Below, piece after piece: positions 28,405-36,585 of a stretch of DNA of 64,000 nucleotides. The position numbers and the translations under genes were made by a program. Location: positions 62,001 through 126,000 of the forward strand of contig JAEWGW010000034.1 of the NCBI GenBank assembly GCA_023388055.1, given 5' to 3'. Under the pieces are notes generated by a model. It did no database searches. It was not told the origin of the DNA and saw nothing but the letters and a program-made list of their open reading frames with translations. Position 1 is the stretch's first letter. Every line of letters begins with the position of its first letter. The DNA is from Bacillota bacterium (GTDB lineage: Bacteria > Bacillota > Bacilli > Paenibacillales > NBRC-103111).

Positions 28405-29106
28405 TTATCGTATCATGAATAGAGAAATATATGAAAAAAATACTTTCGTTAACACAACAAGAGATGGATTCTTCTCAAATTTATCCTTCAGCCTCACCCA
28501 CAGGACAGGCCTCACTCCCCCGCTGTTATCGCCTGTTATTGGATGAATGGTGTTGCTGCTGTAGCGGAAGGTTCCGTTTCCCTGGATGCCTATATTGCCG
28601 TCGCCGTGGATATATACGGCTCTTCTATTGTCTCGCCCGGACGACCGAAGCCACCACCACCAGCCGCACCCATGGAGTGTCGCTCTTCGCTTGTCGTTGT
28701 TTTCATCCTTCTTTTGAAACCAGTAGCGTTGTTTGGCGCTGCGGTTTTCAAGGTTTTTCCTGCTGTCGCCGAAATAGTGGCACACTACTTCTTCGATGCT
28801 TAGCAGAAATATGTAGTCCCGCGTATCTTCTCCTCCTCTAGAACCGTACCACCGGTTGTCATGGTTTTGGTTCACTACCGGAAGGATTCTTGCCTGTTCG
28901 GCCGCGGTGAATGTGTTAACAAACTCACCGTTCAGATAGTTTCTTAGCGCGCAGTCCGCCCATGTTACATCACCCGCGCCATTATGATAGGAATGTTGTT
29001 CGATTATGTATTCCGTTATCATCAAGGCTGCATTGTCCTGTATATCCAGGACGCGCCATTGATAACTGCCAAACGGCACGACTGAGCCGATCTGAAACTC
29101 CCTCAT
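28405..29106 (-). CDS. DUF6273 domain protein
   Basis: A 233-residue protein of the DUF6273 type: VPFGSYQWRVLDI near the start, then WADCALRNYLN and the closing GGVRPVLWV. These domains resemble C-type-lectin/FGE-like folds in pattern, but function is unknown. No signal peptide is visible. The last ~25 residues after the domain (SLVVLTKVFFSYISLFMIR) look unlike the family and may result from a 3' change that moved the stop. The start has GGGGGAAG upstream. A truncated copy of its 5' end lies at 30985-31086. Confidence 0.75.
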   Translation of the reverse strand: MREFQIGSVVPFGSYQWRVLDIQDNAALMITEYIIEQHSYHNGAGDVTWADCALRNYLNGEFVNTFTAAEQARILPVVNQNHDNRWYGSRGGEDTRDYIFLLSIEEVVCHYFGDSRKNLENRSAKQRYWFQKKDENNDKRRATLHGCGWWWWLRSSGRDNRRAVYIHGDGNIGIQGNGTFRYSSNTIHPITGDNSGGVRPVLWVRLKDKFEKNPSLVVLTKVFFSYISLFMIR

Positions 29107-29132
29107 TCTCTTCCCCCATCCGCGACTTACGT

Positions 29133-29157
29133 AAAAAACTCCGCCGCTAGGTGGAGT
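29133..29157 (-). terminator. Rho-independent terminator
   Basis: Minus strand ACTCCACC-TAGC-GGCGGAGT followed by TTTTTTA. It sits between the phosphotriesterase fragment and the DUF6273 gene. A near-identical hairpin is at 35454-35479. Confidence 0.82.
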
Positions 29158-29198
29158 CTTCTCTTCCGCTTATAAGTCTTCACAATCATTATACCAAT

Positions 29199-29533
29199 TT
29201 ATCTAGAATTTGGATATACACCATAGGAATTTGCAGGATTCTCCGTCATCATCCGTATAATCTCCGGCCTCTCCATTCCTCTTTCTTCGCAATAAGGAAT
29301 AAATTCATCAAAGATGACCGTGCACGGAGGATGTTCTAGCGACTCTGTTGCTTCTGCATAGAAGTCGTAATTCTGAGAAAGCAGCACTTTATGTCCATAG
29401 CCCAGTGACAGGATGTAACGGAGAAGCTCGAACCGTTCCGGGCTGGTTCCCTTTCGGATAAGGTCCATGCCCAGCCACATGCCTTATTCGGCCGCGAGCT
29501 TGATGGTTTCCTTATGTGCTTCTTTATCTGTTA
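29199..29533 (-). pseudogene. 3' fragment of a phosphotriesterase-like gene
   Basis: The last ~93 residues are about 80-85% identical to the C-terminus of the complete gene at 31139-32083 (shared MWLGMDLIRKGTSP and YGHKVLLSQ). The metal-binding aspartate position reads SQNYDFY here against SQDYDFY in the full copy, so a key residue is lost. The 5' two thirds of the gene are missing; homology stops near 29533, where a 28-nt piece of a WYL gene follows. It cannot encode a working enzyme. Confidence 0.85.
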
Positions 29534-29538
29534 TGCCC

Positions 29539-29566
29539 TGTAGGGAGTCCGAACCGTCAGATGCAG
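29539..29566. repeat. 28-nt relic identical to part of the WYL gene at 32273-32300
   Basis: These 28 nt (beginning TGTAGGGAGTCCG) are identical to 32273-32300 inside the second WYL gene. They directly follow the phosphotriesterase fragment in the same order as in the intact locus, so they are the far end of the same old duplication, broken by a deletion. Confidence 0.8.
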
Positions 29567-29571
29567 GTTTC

Positions 29572-30345
29572 TTATCTATCCTTCAAAAATTCTTCTACTT
29601 TAGCAGGGATGAAGCCATTGATTAATTTCAACCCGCGCCTGGGAGCTACACGGCTTACCCAGTGTATCATTTTGCTCCTTTTCACATATATCTCATCCTT
29701 ACCTCTATTCAACTGCCTCAAAGCTTCTCCTGCCGCCGACTCAGGGCTTATAGCTCTTGCCGTAGCATGGCCTTCCTGAAAAGGCGTATTTACCTCCGGA
29801 TAAAAAATTTCTACAACCTTAACACCCTTTTTGGCATATTGAATCCGCATACTTTGTGTCATAGAATGCATGGCCGCCTTTGATGCACAATAATTCGGCT
29901 CTATAGACAAAGGTATGTATGCAAGTCCCGAAGTAACATTCACAACGGTTCCATGATTTCGGGTCAAAAGCGGCAGGAAAAGCTGTGCTAAAATAACTGG
30001 TGCCAAATAGTTCGTTTCCCATTCCGCTTTAATCCGGTCTGTTAATTCTCCCGTTGTGGCGAGCAGATAGCGGGTTACAATGCCTGCATTGTTCATCAGC
30101 ATGTTGAGATCGGGAAAGTCGCAGGCGATCCGCTCCACCAATGCTTTTCTTTCATCGGCAGAGGTAATATCGCATTGAATTGCGGTTACTTGGGGCAGTT
30201 TTCTTTTCGCTTCATCCAGCTTTTTTTGAGAGCGGCCGCAGATGATAACCTTGGCACCATCCTCTACCATCTGCTTTGCCATTTCAAACCCAATCCCCGA
30301 GCTGCCTCCCGTAATGCATACAATGCGATCTTTGGAATTAGTCAT
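29572..30345 (-). CDS. Short-chain dehydrogenase/reductase
   Basis: A 257-residue SDR with the cofactor motif TGGSSGIG (~14-21), NNAG (~87-90) and the catalytic S-x(n)-YxxxK as YCASK (~155). Substrate cannot be told; the length and sequence fit the general DltE-like/short-chain group acting on small alcohols or ketones with NAD(P)H. It follows the Crp/Fnr-type gene by 64 bp with a good GGAGG site and probably shares its transcript. The pair lies between two halves of a broken duplication, which suggests it was inserted there. Confidence 0.88.
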   Translation of the reverse strand: MTNSKDRIVCITGGSSGIGFEMAKQMVEDGAKVIICGRSQKKLDEAKRKLPQVTAIQCDITSADERKALVERIACDFPDLNMLMNNAGIVTRYLLATTGELTDRIKAEWETNYLAPVILAQLFLPLLTRNHGTVVNVTSGLAYIPLSIEPNYCASKAAMHSMTQSMRIQYAKKGVKVVEIFYPEVNTPFQEGHATARAISPESAAGEALRQLNRGKDEIYVKRSKMIHWVSRVAPRRGLKLINGFIPAKVEEFLKDR

Positions 30346-30409
30346 TTCAATGATACCTCCTGTTTTTCTTTATCGTAGTCTGCAGAAGGTACATTTTCCT
30401 TGACCTACA

Positions 30410-30988
30410 TTAATTTTTCGCTTTCCTTATTCGGCTGAGTGCTTCAGGTGTTATCCCCAAAAATGATGCCACATGATAGAGCTTGATTTGGTTCTCTACA
30501 TCGGCATAACGTTCTTTGAATGCCAGATATCTTTTTGCTGCATCATCCAGCAGAAATGACTTTTCACGCAGTTCTTTCATTATGTATACCGATTCCAGCA
30601 GCTTAAAGGTAAACGGATACCATCTTAAATCCGACTGAATCATTTGATCAAATATCCAATAATCAAATTTCAAGATCGTACTGTCCTGCAAAGCTTCAAT
30701 ATTAAAATATGATGGGCGTTTCTGCACGATAGCACTGTAAGATATTAAAAAACGTCCCGTCTCGCTAAAGGCTTTGGTAAAATCATTCCCGTCTTCATCG
30801 ATATAATAAAGGCGAAACAACCCTTCCAGAATAAAACCCATGTGTCTTGTTTCGTCACCAGCACATAAAAAATGCTCCCCTTTTTTAATAATCTGCTCGT
30901 CGCATATAGCGTATAATTTCTCAATGAGTTCATCTGGAATATGGGCTAATTCTTTGATAGCCTGTTGTAGTTTAATAAATGAATTCAT
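30410..30988 (-). CDS. Crp/Fnr-family transcriptional regulator
   Basis: A 192-residue protein with a cyclic-nucleotide-binding beta-barrel (KKGEHFLCAGDETRHMGFIL, residues ~36-56, through ~120) and a C-terminal helix-turn-helix (VASFLGITPEALSRI, ~175-189). The residues that contact cAMP in Crp are not clearly kept, so the signal is unknown. Its ATG overlaps in ATGA fashion the stop of a truncated DUF6273 reading frame at 30985-31086, which may supply its translation. It probably controls the adjacent SDR gene. Confidence 0.82.
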   Translation of the reverse strand: MNSFIKLQQAIKELAHIPDELIEKLYAICDEQIIKKGEHFLCAGDETRHMGFILEGLFRLYYIDEDGNDFTKAFSETGRFLISYSAIVQKRPSYFNIEALQDSTILKFDYWIFDQMIQSDLRWYPFTFKLLESVYIMKELREKSFLLDDAAKRYLAFKERYADVENQIKLYHVASFLGITPEALSRIRKAKN

Positions 30989-31086
30989 TTACCCGCCACC
31001 CTCCAGCCCGTGTTGCCCTGTATATCCAGGATGCGCCATTGATAACTGCCGAACGGCACAATTGCACCGATCTGAAGCTCCCTCAT
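30985..31086 (-). pseudogene. Truncated 5' end of a DUF6273 gene
   Basis: A 33-codon frame beginning MRELQIGAIVPFGSYQWR. The first ~24 codons match the start of the DUF6273 gene at 29106, then ~9 unrelated codons (NTGWRVAGK) lead to a TGA overlapping the ATG of the Crp/Fnr gene. The ribosome site and probably the promoter of the old gene are kept. It may now serve as a leader peptide for the regulator. Confidence 0.75.
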
Positions 31087-31474
31087 TCTCTTTCTCCCCC
31101 CACCGCTCCCAAATCCTTACAATCATTATACCAATTTATCAAGCATTTGGATCTATATCATAGAAATTCGCAGGATTCTCCGTCATCATGCGAAGAATCT
31201 TCTTCGTTTCAATGCCATGTGCTTCGCAATAAGGAATAAACTCATCGAATATAACCGTACACGGATGATTCTCTAGCGATTCTGTTGCTTCTGCATAGAA
31301 GTCGTAATCCTGCGAAAGCAGCACTTTATGTCCATATCCAAGTGACAGGATGTAACGCAGAAGCTCGAACCGTTCCGGGCTGGTTCCCTTTCGGATAAGG
31401 TCCATGCCCAGCCACATGCCTTTTTCAGCCGCGAGCTTGATGGTTTCCTTATGCCCTTCTTTATCCGTATGGGC
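31012..31474. repeat. Duplication unit B
   Basis: Partner of 29034-29533. It holds the 5' stub of a DUF6273 gene and the 3' third of the intact phosphotriesterase-like gene. This copy is joined to the complete phosphotriesterase and WYL genes, so it is probably closer to the ancestral order. Confidence 0.85.
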
Positions 31475-32083
31475 CCACAGGAATTGTTGATAGTCCGCCT
31501 GCTCTGCATCCAGTAGCTGGATGACGTCGGGGACCATTTTGGCCTCGAGGATATGGCAGTGAATGGGTAAGCCTGTGGCTTTGCTGGCTTTCACCGCGGC
31601 AACCAGCATGGCTTGATCCACCTTGGACAAGACGCCTTTATCGAGCAATAGCTTGATGTACCCGGGACGGATCACCAAACCGTCGATGGTATCCAGCCCT
31701 TCCTGGAAATCCTTGATCCAGCGGTTGGCCAGCTGTTCTTCAAACTGGACCGGAAACATGTCATAGAGCTGCTTCGTGATATTCCAGCCCGTGCATGGAA
31801 TGATATACATGTCCGTTTGCTCCGACAATTCCTTTAATAACCGGACATTCTGCCCGCCGATTGGCGGCGAGGTTTCCACAACAGCCCGGCCCCCCCTCTT
31901 TTTGATATCCAGCAGGATAGGCATAATCACCTTCAGGTCTGACTGAATGTCCTCCTCTGGATATACCTTGTCGAAGTACATGCGGTTTGCCCGGCACTCA
32001 TCATACTCCCACTTGATATGCTCATGTCCTAACGTTACGCCAAGCTCACTTTTATGGATGGGGCCTCTCACGGTATGAATCAT
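31139..32083 (-). CDS. Phosphotriesterase-family metal hydrolase
   Basis: A 314-residue amidohydrolase-superfamily enzyme of the phosphotriesterase group. Metal ligands can be placed: H-x-H in LGHEHIKW (~19-26), the likely carboxylated lysine in GYIKLL (~150), histidines in PIHCHIL (~185) and WAHTD (~216), and the aspartate in SQDYDFY (~270). Members of this family are mostly lactonases or esterases; paraoxonase-type activity is usually secondary. A strong GGAGGAG precedes the ATG. It lies just downstream of the WYL regulator at 32148-33092, which likely controls it. Confidence 0.85.
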   Translation of the reverse strand: MIHTVRGPIHKSELGVTLGHEHIKWEYDECRANRMYFDKVYPEEDIQSDLKVIMPILLDIKKRGGRAVVETSPPIGGQNVRLLKELSEQTDMYIIPCTGWNITKQLYDMFPVQFEEQLANRWIKDFQEGLDTIDGLVIRPGYIKLLLDKGVLSKVDQAMLVAAVKASKATGLPIHCHILEAKMVPDVIQLLDAEQADYQQFLWAHTDKEGHKETIKLAAEKGMWLGMDLIRKGTSPERFELLRYILSLGYGHKVLLSQDYDFYAEATESLENHPCTVIFDEFIPYCEAHGIETKKILRMMTENPANFYDIDPNA

Positions 32084-32128
32084 GGTTTCTCCTCCTTATT
32101 GAACTGCTGTGCTCTCATCATAAACAAT

Positions 32129-32156
32129 AAACCCCGACATCAGGATGTCAGGGTTT
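32129..32156 (-). terminator. Terminator overlapping the stop of the second WYL gene
   Basis: Minus strand AAACCCTGACAT-CCTG-ATGTCGGGGTTT followed by ATTGTTTA. The stem includes the TGA stop at 32148-32150. The phosphotriesterase gene follows about 45 bp later and may depend on partial read-through. Confidence 0.75.
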
Positions 32157-33092
32157 GCAATATTTCTTATGAATGGCTTGGCTTAATGCTTCAATCTCTT
32201 GGAGGAACGCTTCCGGCGTTAACGCCGTCACCTTCTCCGGATGGTGCAACACCAATTGAAGGATGTCGTCTTTGTAGGGAGTCCGAACCGTCAGATGCAG
32301 CCCGTCTTCTACCGTTTTCACTTCCGCATGCTGGAGATAGGCATCCTCTTTGATAATCCTGTACAGGGCCGGGTCAATCATAAGCTCGTAGGTATTCCAC
32401 TTGAACTTGTCCTGATCGGGTATGCTCAGCTCACTGTTCATATAGCGGTTTTCTGCCTCCAAGCAGGTTAGCGACATGATCCGGTCCAGCCGAAAGGTTC
32501 GTTTGGCCTGTCTGACATGGCAGAAGCCCTTCACATACCAGCCCCCATCCGCATAAAACAGCCTGATCGGCGAAACCTGCCGGTACTCGGTCTCATCCCG
32601 CTCCGGATGATAATATCCCATTCCCACATCGCAGGCTCTCCCGAACGCCTCCAATAAGGGCTTTAGCACATCCTGAATGTAGCCCTTCGGCATAATGCGG
32701 ATGATGTTAAACTCGATATGAGCCATCACCTGATCGGCCTTTTGTCTCTCCTCGTCGGATAGGGCGTTGATCACCTTACTGCGGAGCAGGTTATAGTCTG
32801 TTGCCAGATTGGGGATATGAAGCTCCTCGCCTGCCTTCAATACCATCAACAGCATGAGGGCTTCCTGCTCGCTGAGCTTCATACTGGGCATGAAGTAGGA
32901 AGGATCAATTTCGTACCCGCCTCCCAACCCCTCATAGGCAATAATAGGAACCTGAAGCTGGCTCAGGGCATCGATATCCCGGTAGATCGTCCGTTCGCTC
33001 ACCTCAAAGTAGCGGGCCAGCTCATGTGCCGTCATTTTCTTTCGGACGCGTAACAGATGCACGATCCCATTCTGTCTCTCCGTTTTTTTCAT
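32148..33092 (-). CDS. WYL-domain transcriptional regulator
   Basis: A 314-residue regulator. Winged helix-turn-helix at ~1-60 (MTAHELARYFEVSERTIYRD), WYL domain at ~155-215 with WYVKGFCH and FRLDRI. It starts in an ATGA overlap with the hydrolase gene upstream and is followed by the phosphotriesterase-like gene, so hydrolase, regulator and phosphotriesterase form one likely operon. A 28-nt identical relic of this gene lies at 29539-29566. The ligand cannot be told. Confidence 0.88.
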   Translation of the reverse strand: MKKTERQNGIVHLLRVRKKMTAHELARYFEVSERTIYRDIDALSQLQVPIIAYEGLGGGYEIDPSYFMPSMKLSEQEALMLLMVLKAGEELHIPNLATDYNLLRSKVINALSDEERQKADQVMAHIEFNIIRIMPKGYIQDVLKPLLEAFGRACDVGMGYYHPERDETEYRQVSPIRLFYADGGWYVKGFCHVRQAKRTFRLDRIMSLTCLEAENRYMNSELSIPDQDKFKWNTYELMIDPALYRIIKEDAYLQHAEVKTVEDGLHLTVRTPYKDDILQLVLHHPEKVTALTPEAFLQEIEALSQAIHKKYCKP

Positions 33093-33802
33093 ACTCGTTC
33101 CCTAAGCTTCGTTCTAAGCCATTCCCGGTACATCGTCAAATCCTCTGCCGTATGAAAATAATGCTCGCTATGCTCTGAAATGGCAAGACTGCATGAAAAG
33201 CTTTTGCAGAAGGAAACCAGCACCTCTTCCTCACAAAGCTCATCCTTTTTCCCGTATAAAATAGAGGTGGGGGCGTTCCATTGCCTAATGGGATTCTCCA
33301 ACACGTACCGGTAATCGTCCCCATACAGCTTCTGGCCGATGGGGGTGGATACTTCCTGTTCTCTGTACAGCTGCTCCTCCGTAACGCCAAACCAGGTCAT
33401 CATTTGTTGAAGCAGCCGCTTCATATCCACCACGGGAGAGAGGAATAAGCTCTGTTGGATCGCCTCCTCCTGGTAGGCCAATAAGCAAAAATAGGCACCC
33501 ATGCTATTGGCCCATAAGCGGATGGAGCTGGCTCTTGCGGATGCGTAGGCGAAGATCTTCTTCAAATCTGAAACGCAAGGCTGGACCTTGCAGAGTGTGG
33601 GGTCATTTGTCCGGTCTCCATGCTCAGGCAAATCGAAGCTCAGCACCTGATAACCTAACGGAACCGCTTCTTCTGCAAGCACCGCAATGGGAATATCCTC
33701 CTTGGAGGACATCCTCCCATGTACAGCAATGAATACCTCCGGACTGTCCCCGCCCCACAAAAGAGCAGGAATTCCATCTATGGTGATCGATTTCGTTTCC
33801 AT
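33089..33802 (-). CDS. Alpha/beta hydrolase
   Basis: A 237-residue cytoplasmic alpha/beta hydrolase. The nucleophile elbow is NSMG (serine ~98), the oxyanion region is VHGRMSSK (~28), the acid lies in YGKKDEL (~186) and the catalytic histidine in HSEHYFH (~215). The fold resembles carboxylesterase or acyl-transfer hydrolases; substrate unknown. GGAGGAAA precedes the ATG. It is coupled by ATGA to the WYL regulator behind it. Confidence 0.83.
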   Translation of the reverse strand: METKSITIDGIPALLWGGDSPEVFIAVHGRMSSKEDIPIAVLAEEAVPLGYQVLSFDLPEHGDRTNDPTLCKVQPCVSDLKKIFAYASARASSIRLWANSMGAYFCLLAYQEEAIQQSLFLSPVVDMKRLLQQMMTWFGVTEEQLYREQEVSTPIGQKLYGDDYRYVLENPIRQWNAPTSILYGKKDELCEEEVLVSFCKSFSCSLAISEHSEHYFHTAEDLTMYREWLRTKLRERV

Positions 33803-33821
33803 TTTTCCTCCTTGTTACGGA

Positions 33822-34226
33822 TTACGGGTTGATTTCGATTTCCCGATTGAATAGGTCGTCATAGTTTTCCTTGTAGTGATCGTAGGCTTCAAATGGATAT
33901 TCCGTATTTTCCAAAAGCTGAACTAGCGTTTCAGATAAAACCTCCGCAAAAATCTGTACGGCCCCATAATGTGATCCTTTGTGATGACTATACAGAATAC
34001 TTCCATATAATATTTCGTTTACATCTGCCAGAAGCTCCCGTTCCACTTCCGGTAAGTAAAAGCATTCCTTCAATTCCTTCAAGCATAGAAGCATGTCATC
34101 AAATTTTTGTTGCAGCTCCAGTACATCTTTAAATCCATATCGTAACGCGTATCTGTATCCTTCTGAGAAGTCATTGCTTCTCCCTGCATGGATGGTTAAT
34201 CGCTGCCTCGCTTCTGCTTTTGTCAT
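33822..34226 (-). CDS. Hypothetical protein
   Basis: A 134-residue, mostly helical acidic protein with no signal peptide or membrane segment. It contains a run of leucine and lysine/glutamate heptads (LLCLKELKECFYLPEVEREL) that may form a coiled coil. I do not recognise the family. It ends 19 bp before the hydrolase gene and may be first in that transcript. Confidence 0.6.
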   Translation of the reverse strand: MTKAEARQRLTIHAGRSNDFSEGYRYALRYGFKDVLELQQKFDDMLLCLKELKECFYLPEVERELLADVNEILYGSILYSHHKGSHYGAVQIFAEVLSETLVQLLENTEYPFEAYDHYKENYDDLFNREIEINP

Positions 34227-34253
34227 TTAAATTCACCCGTTTTCTTCCTATGC

Positions 34254-34384
34254 CTATACGACCGGCACATAGTAGTCCAGCTCACAATAATCTTGGATAC
34301 ACAGGCTCCTGTCTACATACTCAAAATGAAAGTGGTTTTCCCAAGTGTGGGAGGTACTGCGAACGATAGTGGGGGCGCATTAAC
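34254..34384 (-). pseudogene. Short C-terminal gene fragment
   Basis: About 43 codons on the minus strand read like coding sequence (APTIVRSTSHTWENHF, end ELDYYVPVV then TAG) but lack any start codon or ribosome site. The 5' side abuts the palindromic repeat at 34386-34570, which may have replaced the rest of the gene. Family not recognised. Confidence 0.35.
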
Positions 34385-34385
34385 T

Positions 34386-34570
34386 GTAACGGAACTCAAC
34401 GGCTCTTAGCCGGAACAAAACGGCTGATTTAGAACGTAACGGAACTGAGCGGCTCTTACAGCTCCATTTGTCCGCTTTCCCCCCACTCCTATGCCTCTAA
34501 GAGTCGGAGAGTTCCGTTAGAAATCCGCAGCGGACATTTTCGCCGTTTAAGCGTCGCTGAGTTCCGTTAG
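34386..34570. repeat. Paenibacillus-type palindromic intergenic repeat (GTAACGGAACT family)
   Basis: Two direct copies GTAACGGAACTnAnCGGCT at 34386 and 34436 face two inverted copies (TAAGnGTCGnnGAGTTCCGTTA) at 34498 and 34548. The whole 185-bp block can fold on itself. It lies between genes and contains no ORF. Such elements are typically multi-copy in this group; copy number is not visible here. Confidence 0.8.
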
Positions 34571-34585
34571 ACCCTCATGCATTTT

Positions 34586-35332
34586 TCATACCGATTGGTT
34601 CGATCCCAATTCTGGAAAAAAATAATTGACCATAACCTCAAAGCGATCCTGTTCGGACCGGCAGGTATCCAGCAGATATCCTTTCTCCGAAAGATATTCC
34701 TTTAGGCCGCGATAATAAAACAGCTTATGCTCATGGTCAATGATGAACGGCATAACATCATGCAAGAGACATTCTTTAAACATGATGATTCTGCAAACCC
34801 GGCCATTGCCGTCTTGAAATGGATGAATACTCTCAAATTCATGATGGAAATCTACAATGTCTTCCAGCGATATGTCGGTCCTATGATGATAGGCAGCCAA
34901 AAGCTTGGCCATCTCGGCTGGCACTTTTCCGGGGGTGATGGTTTTCATATCTCCAATCATATTCGGCCTTGCTTTATAATCGCCTACCCGAAACCATTCT
35001 TTTCTCTCATCCGACGTGTTTCTCTTCAGAATGCGGTGAAATTCTTTGATCATCTCTTCGGACAGCTTCTCCTGCGCATGCGCCAGCATATAATCAAAAC
35101 AGACGAAATGGTTCACCGTCTCCATAATGTCGTCGACATTCGCGGCTTCTTCCAGGTCCACATGCAGCGTATTCGTTTCAAATATGTAACGAGTCTGATC
35201 CTCGGAGAGCCTGCTGCCCTCGATACGGTTGGAATTGTACGCAAGCTTAATCTGGACCTGATGATACAGTCCCCCCTTAAGCCCCATCTGCATCTCTTCT
35301 TGCATCAGCTTCAATAAAGCTTGGTTTGCCAT
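34586..35332 (-). CDS. Fic-domain protein (class II, self-inhibited)
   Basis: A 248-residue Fic protein. The catalytic motif is H-E-F-E-S-IHPFQDGNGRVCR (~165-183), with the histidine and the anion-binding GNG intact, so AMP (or other nucleotide) transfer to a target hydroxyl is expected. An N-terminal S-x3-E-G motif (SNRIEG, ~33-38) is the inhibitory helix of class II Fic proteins. The ATG at 35332 has AGGAG seven bases upstream and is preferred to a TTG further upstream at 35356. It could modify a housekeeping or phage protein; the target is unknown. Confidence 0.88.
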   Translation of the reverse strand: MANQALLKLMQEEMQMGLKGGLYHQVQIKLAYNSNRIEGSRLSEDQTRYIFETNTLHVDLEEAANVDDIMETVNHFVCFDYMLAHAQEKLSEEMIKEFHRILKRNTSDERKEWFRVGDYKARPNMIGDMKTITPGKVPAEMAKLLAAYHHRTDISLEDIVDFHHEFESIHPFQDGNGRVCRIIMFKECLLHDVMPFIIDHEHKLFYYRGLKEYLSEKGYLLDTCRSEQDRFEVMVNYFFPELGSNQSV

Positions 35333-35453
35333 AGCCCTTCTCCTAATCGTTTGCAAGGATCATTTGCCCGGAATTATGCCTATCCAGTCTATTACTATCA
35401 TTATAGCATTTTGCTATGTAAAATATGCGTGGCTTGGTTTTTTAGCAAATAAC

Positions 35454-35479
35454 AAAAAACTCCGCCGCGGAGGTGGAGT
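35454..35479 (-). terminator. Rho-independent terminator after the acetyltransferase pair
   Basis: Minus strand ACTCCACC-TCCGCGG-CGGAGT followed by TTTTTTG, about 110 bp after the small antitoxin-like gene. Nearly identical to the hairpin at 29133-29157. Confidence 0.82.
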
Positions 35480-35587
35480 TTATTACATATATCCAATCAT
35501 GATTTTCCGCTTCGCTTCCAGTAATGATATAATCCAAGCCTTGCCCAGAGTCCTCGAAAGGGGCCGTTCTTTAGTGTCCAATATACA

Positions 35588-35806
35588 CTATAGTATATTT
35601 TGTCCATGCTCGAATTCCTTTACTTTTGCCCGCAAATATTCGAGTCCGCCTTCTCTTCCATACACACGCCCTTGCTCACGGTCCTCGCGGCTGTGCTGAA
35701 CTTGCCGGATCAAATCAGGGTCCTCCGACATCGTTGAAACATCCAATGTTGAAACATCTATCAGCCGTTTTAGCTCTTCCCCATTCTGCCTCTCCTTTTT
35801 CCTCAT
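35588..35806 (-). CDS. Small antitoxin-like protein
   Basis: A 72-residue, highly charged protein starting MRKKERQNGEELK in an ATGA overlap with the acetyltransferase stop. Its second half (DPDLIRQVQHSREDREQ then RVYGREGGLEYLR) resembles the C-terminal helix of RelB/Phd-type antitoxins. No partner toxin ORF follows; the next ~110 bp show only a possible toxin-like remnant in frame after the stop. It could be an orphan antitoxin or just a small cofactor of the acetyltransferase. Family call is tentative. Confidence 0.5.
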   Translation of the reverse strand: MRKKERQNGEELKRLIDVSTLDVSTMSEDPDLIRQVQHSREDREQGRVYGREGGLEYLRAKVKEFEHGQNIL

Positions 35807-36372
35807 TTCACATAATCTTCTCTCAAAATACTGTACAGCTCGATATCGATAATCCCTTTGCCTGACCATAAGGTTGCTTGCCGCAGGGTTCCTTCCTTGA
35901 TGAAGCCGTTTTGGAGGAGAACCTTCTTGGAATTTGCATTCTGCGGCATGACCTCAGCCTGAATTCGATTGACGTTAACGTCCATAAACAGATAGTGGAG
36001 CAATATGTTTACCGCTTCTGCCGCAATCCCTTTGCCCCAATGGGCTTCCGCGAGAAAATAGCCAATCGTCACGGCGTTTACCTTCTGATTAAAATCAAGG
36101 GCCTCGATAATACCCAGCAGCTCATCAGGCTGGGACGGGTAGAAGATCCCCCACTTCACCCTTGACCGTTTGGTATAATCCCGCTCGAAATGCCCGATCA
36201 TGTTCTTCACGGTGTCCTTGTTATGCTTGGGGATGATCCCGCAGTATTCGAATACGGCGTCATTGTCATAGATGGCGAAAACCTCGTCTATATGATGAGC
36301 TTCAACCTTTTTCAATACCAGTACATCTGACTTTAGAATGGGAAATTGCTCAAATACTGCTTCTACGTTCAT
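35803..36372 (-). CDS. GNAT-family N-acetyltransferase (RimJ/RimL type)
   Basis: A 189-residue acetyltransferase. The acetyl-CoA loop is WGKGIAAEAVN (~114-124), preceded by the beta-4 strand TIGYFLAEAH and followed by ANSKKVLLQNGF (~155), all typical of the RimJ/RimL group that acetylates protein N-termini or small amines. ATG 36372 has GGAG at 10 nt; ATG 36396 is an alternative. GNAT enzymes linked to antitoxins can be toxins, but the sequence looks like the RimJ/L type rather than the tRNA-acetylating toxin type. Confidence 0.83.
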   Translation of the reverse strand: MNVEAVFEQFPILKSDVLVLKKVEAHHIDEVFAIYDNDAVFEYCGIIPKHNKDTVKNMIGHFERDYTKRSRVKWGIFYPSQPDELLGIIEALDFNQKVNAVTIGYFLAEAHWGKGIAAEAVNILLHYLFMDVNVNRIQAEVMPQNANSKKVLLQNGFIKEGTLRQATLWSGKGIIDIELYSILREDYVK

Positions 36373-36585
36373 CCCGTCACCGCTCCATATGATCATTTTT
36401 ATAGTAGTCGCACTCTTCTCCTACTATATCTATTCTTCAACTCACACACAATAACGGTTATGATGAATAGGAGATTTAACAGGATAAGGACATAACGGCC
36501 ACTTTTTGGGGGGATTACATATGTTGACGAAAGCCAATAAGAACCGCCGGTTCCTGAGGAAGCCCTGATCACATAAAATCCACTC

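Larger units (their letters stand above)
29034..29533. repeat. Duplication unit A (DUF6273 5' end plus phosphotriesterase 3' end)
   Basis: This ~500-bp stretch is closely similar to 31012-31474, matching gene start, intergenic spacer (ATTATACCAATTTATC is shared) and the C-terminal coding part of the phosphotriesterase-like gene. Unit A carries an extra terminator at 29133-29157 missing from unit B. Confidence 0.85.

Noticed and set aside
28431..28841. Plus-strand frames opposite the DUF6273 gene
   Set aside because: Cysteine- and serine-rich antisense reading of a gene with recognised domain motifs; no ribosome site.
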